NCBI GenBank assembly: GCA_009703845.1
Contig: WLFI01000034.1
Coordinates: forward strand, 1 to 6,699
Origin: Actinomycetota bacterium
GTDB lineage: Bacteria; Actinomycetota; Actinomycetes; Actinomycetales; Microbacteriaceae
Reading direction: 5' to 3'
DNA length: 6,699 nt
The position numbers were made by a program, and so were the translations under genes. The notes beneath the pieces are model-generated. The model worked only from the letters and a program-made list of their open reading frames with translations. It was not told the origin of the DNA and searched no databases. The number at the start of each line of letters is the position of its first letter. Position 1 is the first letter of the stretch. Positions 5,485-6,699 of this stretch are shown here, in pieces.

Positions 5485-5506
5485 ATTCATTCGGGACTAA
5501 ATGATT
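5485..5506. promoter_or_regulatory. Operator-like palindrome 5 (MarR side)
   Basis: Half-sites ATTCATT and AATGATT (six of seven pairs symmetric) around spacer CGGGACTA, keeping the GGG of copies 1-4. It lies 46 bp before the MarR ATG at 5553, where MarR-family proteins commonly bind to autoregulate, and could also influence the divergent P450 gene. Confidence 0.65.
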
Positions 5507-5552
5507 AGAAAATTGTGGTTTAGTTCAGTTCAAAGAGAAAGCGCGGGGAACC

Positions 5553-6047
5553 ATGGCTGGATTGCACACACTTGCCGAGACAGAGCGTCAAGTAGAGGCC
5601 AGGCTAGACCACAAGAACATCGACTTTGGTGCGATGGCAGTGGTGTCAAACCTGTTTCGAGCCGCTACCGCCGTTCGCAATCACCTCGAGCGCTCGGTGC
5701 TTGCCAAAGAGAACCTTTCGTGGACCGCCTTCGTGGTGCTCTGGGTCACCTGGATCTGGGAGCCTATCGAAACCCGTCAAATCGCCGTTGAGGGTGGTTT
5801 TTCGAAAGCCACGCTGACCGGTGTTTTAGGAACCCTAGAAGGACGCGGTCTTCTAACCCGCGAAAAGAGCAAAGGCGACGGTCGCCTGGTAATCGTGAAA
5901 ATGACCCCGGCTGGACGCAAATTGATGGATCGCCTGTTTCCCGAATTCAACACCGAAGAAAAATACGTGGTTGAAACCCTTGGAGAAGCTGCCGAGCGTC
6001 AGACGGCAGACCACCTGCGTGAAATCACTCGCCACCTAGAGAGTTAA
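5553..6047 (+). CDS. MarR-family winged-helix transcriptional regulator
   Basis: Cytosolic dimeric DNA-binding repressor or activator of 164 residues, normal for the family (140-170). Helical dimerisation segments flank a winged helix-turn-helix: TRQIAVEGGFSKATLTGVLGT (74-94) gives the helix-turn-helix with the recognition helix at about 84-97, followed by LEGRGLLTREKSKGDGR (95-111), whose D109-x-R111 marks the wing, and the typical VKMTPAGRKL (115-124). The C-terminal helix (134-164) completes the dimer interface. The ribosome site is weak (GGGGA, 3 nt before the ATG), possibly keeping regulator levels low. Palindromes 5 and 6 lie upstream. It is the only regulator in the window and the natural candidate to bind the 22-bp motif in all three divergent regions, released by a pathway substrate or intermediate. 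The family is firm; the regulon is inferred. Confidence 0.9.
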   Translation: MAGLHTLAETERQVEARLDHKNIDFGAMAVVSNLFRAATAVRNHLERSVLAKENLSWTAFVVLWVTWIWEPIETRQIAVEGGFSKATLTGVLGTLEGRGLLTREKSKGDGRLVIVKMTPAGRKLMDRLFPEFNTEEKYVVETLGEAAERQTADHLREITRHLES

Positions 6048-6060
6048 AAACGCTCGGGAT

Positions 6061-6699
6061 TTAAATCAGCGGTGCGTTTTGCGCCTGCTCAACAAACTTG
6101 GCAAACAAACCGGCCTGTTGAACGTTTTCGGCAGCGTTGTCTTCGGGGTGCCACTGAACCGCATAGGCCCATGCACCGTTGTCGATCGCCATGGCCTCGA
6201 CGTGGCCCTCGGTTGCTCGCGCTATCACGCGCAACCCATCGCCTAGCCTGTCGATGGCCTGGTGGTGATAACAGGATGATTCGAGCGGGGCAGCTCCGAC
6301 GCCAAGACGCTCGGCATCAGCATCCAATTGCAGTTGGTGAACCACGTGACGGTGATCGTTTTGCATGTGCTGAACCAACGTGCCGCCAAAGGCAACGTTG
6401 ACCAGCTGGAACCCGCGGCAGATTGCAAGAAACGGAACCTTGTTCGCGATGGCCCACTGGGTGAGGCTCAGGTCTGCGGCATCTTGAAGCGGGTCGATGC
6501 CGTAAAGCTCGTCACTCTCGGGTGATTGGCCATAAAGCTCGGGGTTCAAGTCGCCGCCAACGGGCATCAAAACGGCCGAGAAACCCCGAAGGCGAGTAGC
6601 CCAATCGGTGTCGGATGTTGGTAGCAGGGTGATGGGGTCTCCACCGGCATTCCATACCGCGTCGACCAATGCACGGGCGCTCACTACTGCCCTTGAACG
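6061..6699 (-). CDS. Peptidase C26 / PuuD-like gamma-glutamyl hydrolase (partial, N-terminus beyond right edge)
   Basis: Cytosolic class I GATase-fold hydrolase of the gamma-glutamyl-gamma-aminobutyrate hydrolase family, which releases glutamate from gamma-glutamylated amine products in the Puu-type pathway. The frame is still open at the right edge (codons for RSRAV precede a GTG at 6684), and the first beta-strand expected in the family is missing, so the true start lies outside. Numbering from the GTG codon: GGDLNPELYG (43-52), nucleophile Cys89 in AICRGFQLVNVAFGGTL (87-103), the family motif SCYHHQAIDRLGDGL (137-151), and QWHPE with His179 and Glu181 completing the triad. It converges on the MarR gene with 13 bp between the stop codons and no visible hairpin. 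With the ligase gene it strengthens the case for a gamma-glutamylated-amine pathway. Further pathway genes, such as an oxidase or aldehyde dehydrogenase, may lie just to the right. Confidence 0.88.
   Translation of the reverse strand, partial: RSRAVVSARALVDAVWNAGGDPITLLPTSDTDWATRLRGFSAVLMPVGGDLNPELYGQSPESDELYGIDPLQDAADLSLTQWAIANKVPFLAICRGFQLVNVAFGGTLVQHMQNDHRHVVHQLQLDADAERLGVGAAPLESSCYHHQAIDRLGDGLRVIARATEGHVEAMAIDNGAWAYAVQWHPEDNAAENVQQAGLFAKFVEQAQNAPLI

Noticed and set aside
5501..5791. Plus-strand open frame of 96 codons starting within palindrome 5
   Set aside because: It overlaps the MarR gene in another frame, is Arg/Ser-rich in the manner of a shadow frame, and has no ribosome site.
6048..6060. 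Terminator between the MarR and PuuD-like genes
   Set aside because: Only 13 bp separate the stop codons, and no stem-loop or T-run is visible.
6682..6684. GTG at 6684 as the real start of the PuuD-like gene
   Set aside because: The frame stays open to the window edge and the family's first beta-strand would be missing, so the gene is treated as truncated by the window.

Overview
The window (about 55% GC by eye) reads like an actinobacterial chromosome, probably from the Microbacteriaceae or a related aquatic lineage. This is inferred from protein character, codon use and one probable leaderless gene; no rRNA or other marker is present to fix it. There are seven protein genes and almost no spare DNA. 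I see no RNA genes, mobile elements or CRISPR arrays, and no gene-free stretch over 182 bp.

Layout, left to right, strictly alternating in strand: (1) APC-family amine/amino-acid permease (-, runs off the left edge); (2) acetoacetate-decarboxylase-family enzyme (+); (3) glutamine-synthetase-like gamma-glutamyl-amide ligase (-); (4) class I glutamine-amidotransferase-fold hydrolase (+); (5) cytochrome P450 (-); (6) MarR-family regulator (+); (7) peptidase C26 / PuuD-like gamma-glutamyl hydrolase (-, runs off the right edge). This gives three divergent promoter regions (966-1147, 3329-3447, 5397-5552) and three very tight convergent junctions (18 bp apart, a 4-bp overlap, 13 bp apart).

The best reading is a catabolic island for an amine or nitrogen-containing compound. 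The permease would import it, the ligase would cap its amino group with glutamate, the P450 and the decarboxylase-family protein would work on the carbon skeleton, and one or both GATase-fold enzymes would remove the glutamyl group. The ligase lacks the residues true glutamine synthetases use for ammonia, which supports an organic amine as substrate. The substrate itself cannot be read from the sequence.

The strongest non-genic signal is a 22-bp imperfect palindrome (consensus half-sites WWTCRTT and AAYGAWW around an 8-bp spacer starting MGGG). It occurs in all three divergent regions: three copies in the first, one in the second, and one clear plus one degenerate copy in the third. The likely binder is the MarR protein encoded in the island, so the whole set would form one regulon despite lacking an ordinary operon structure. 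A second shared element (17 of 18 positions identical) lies upstream of genes 2 and 4.
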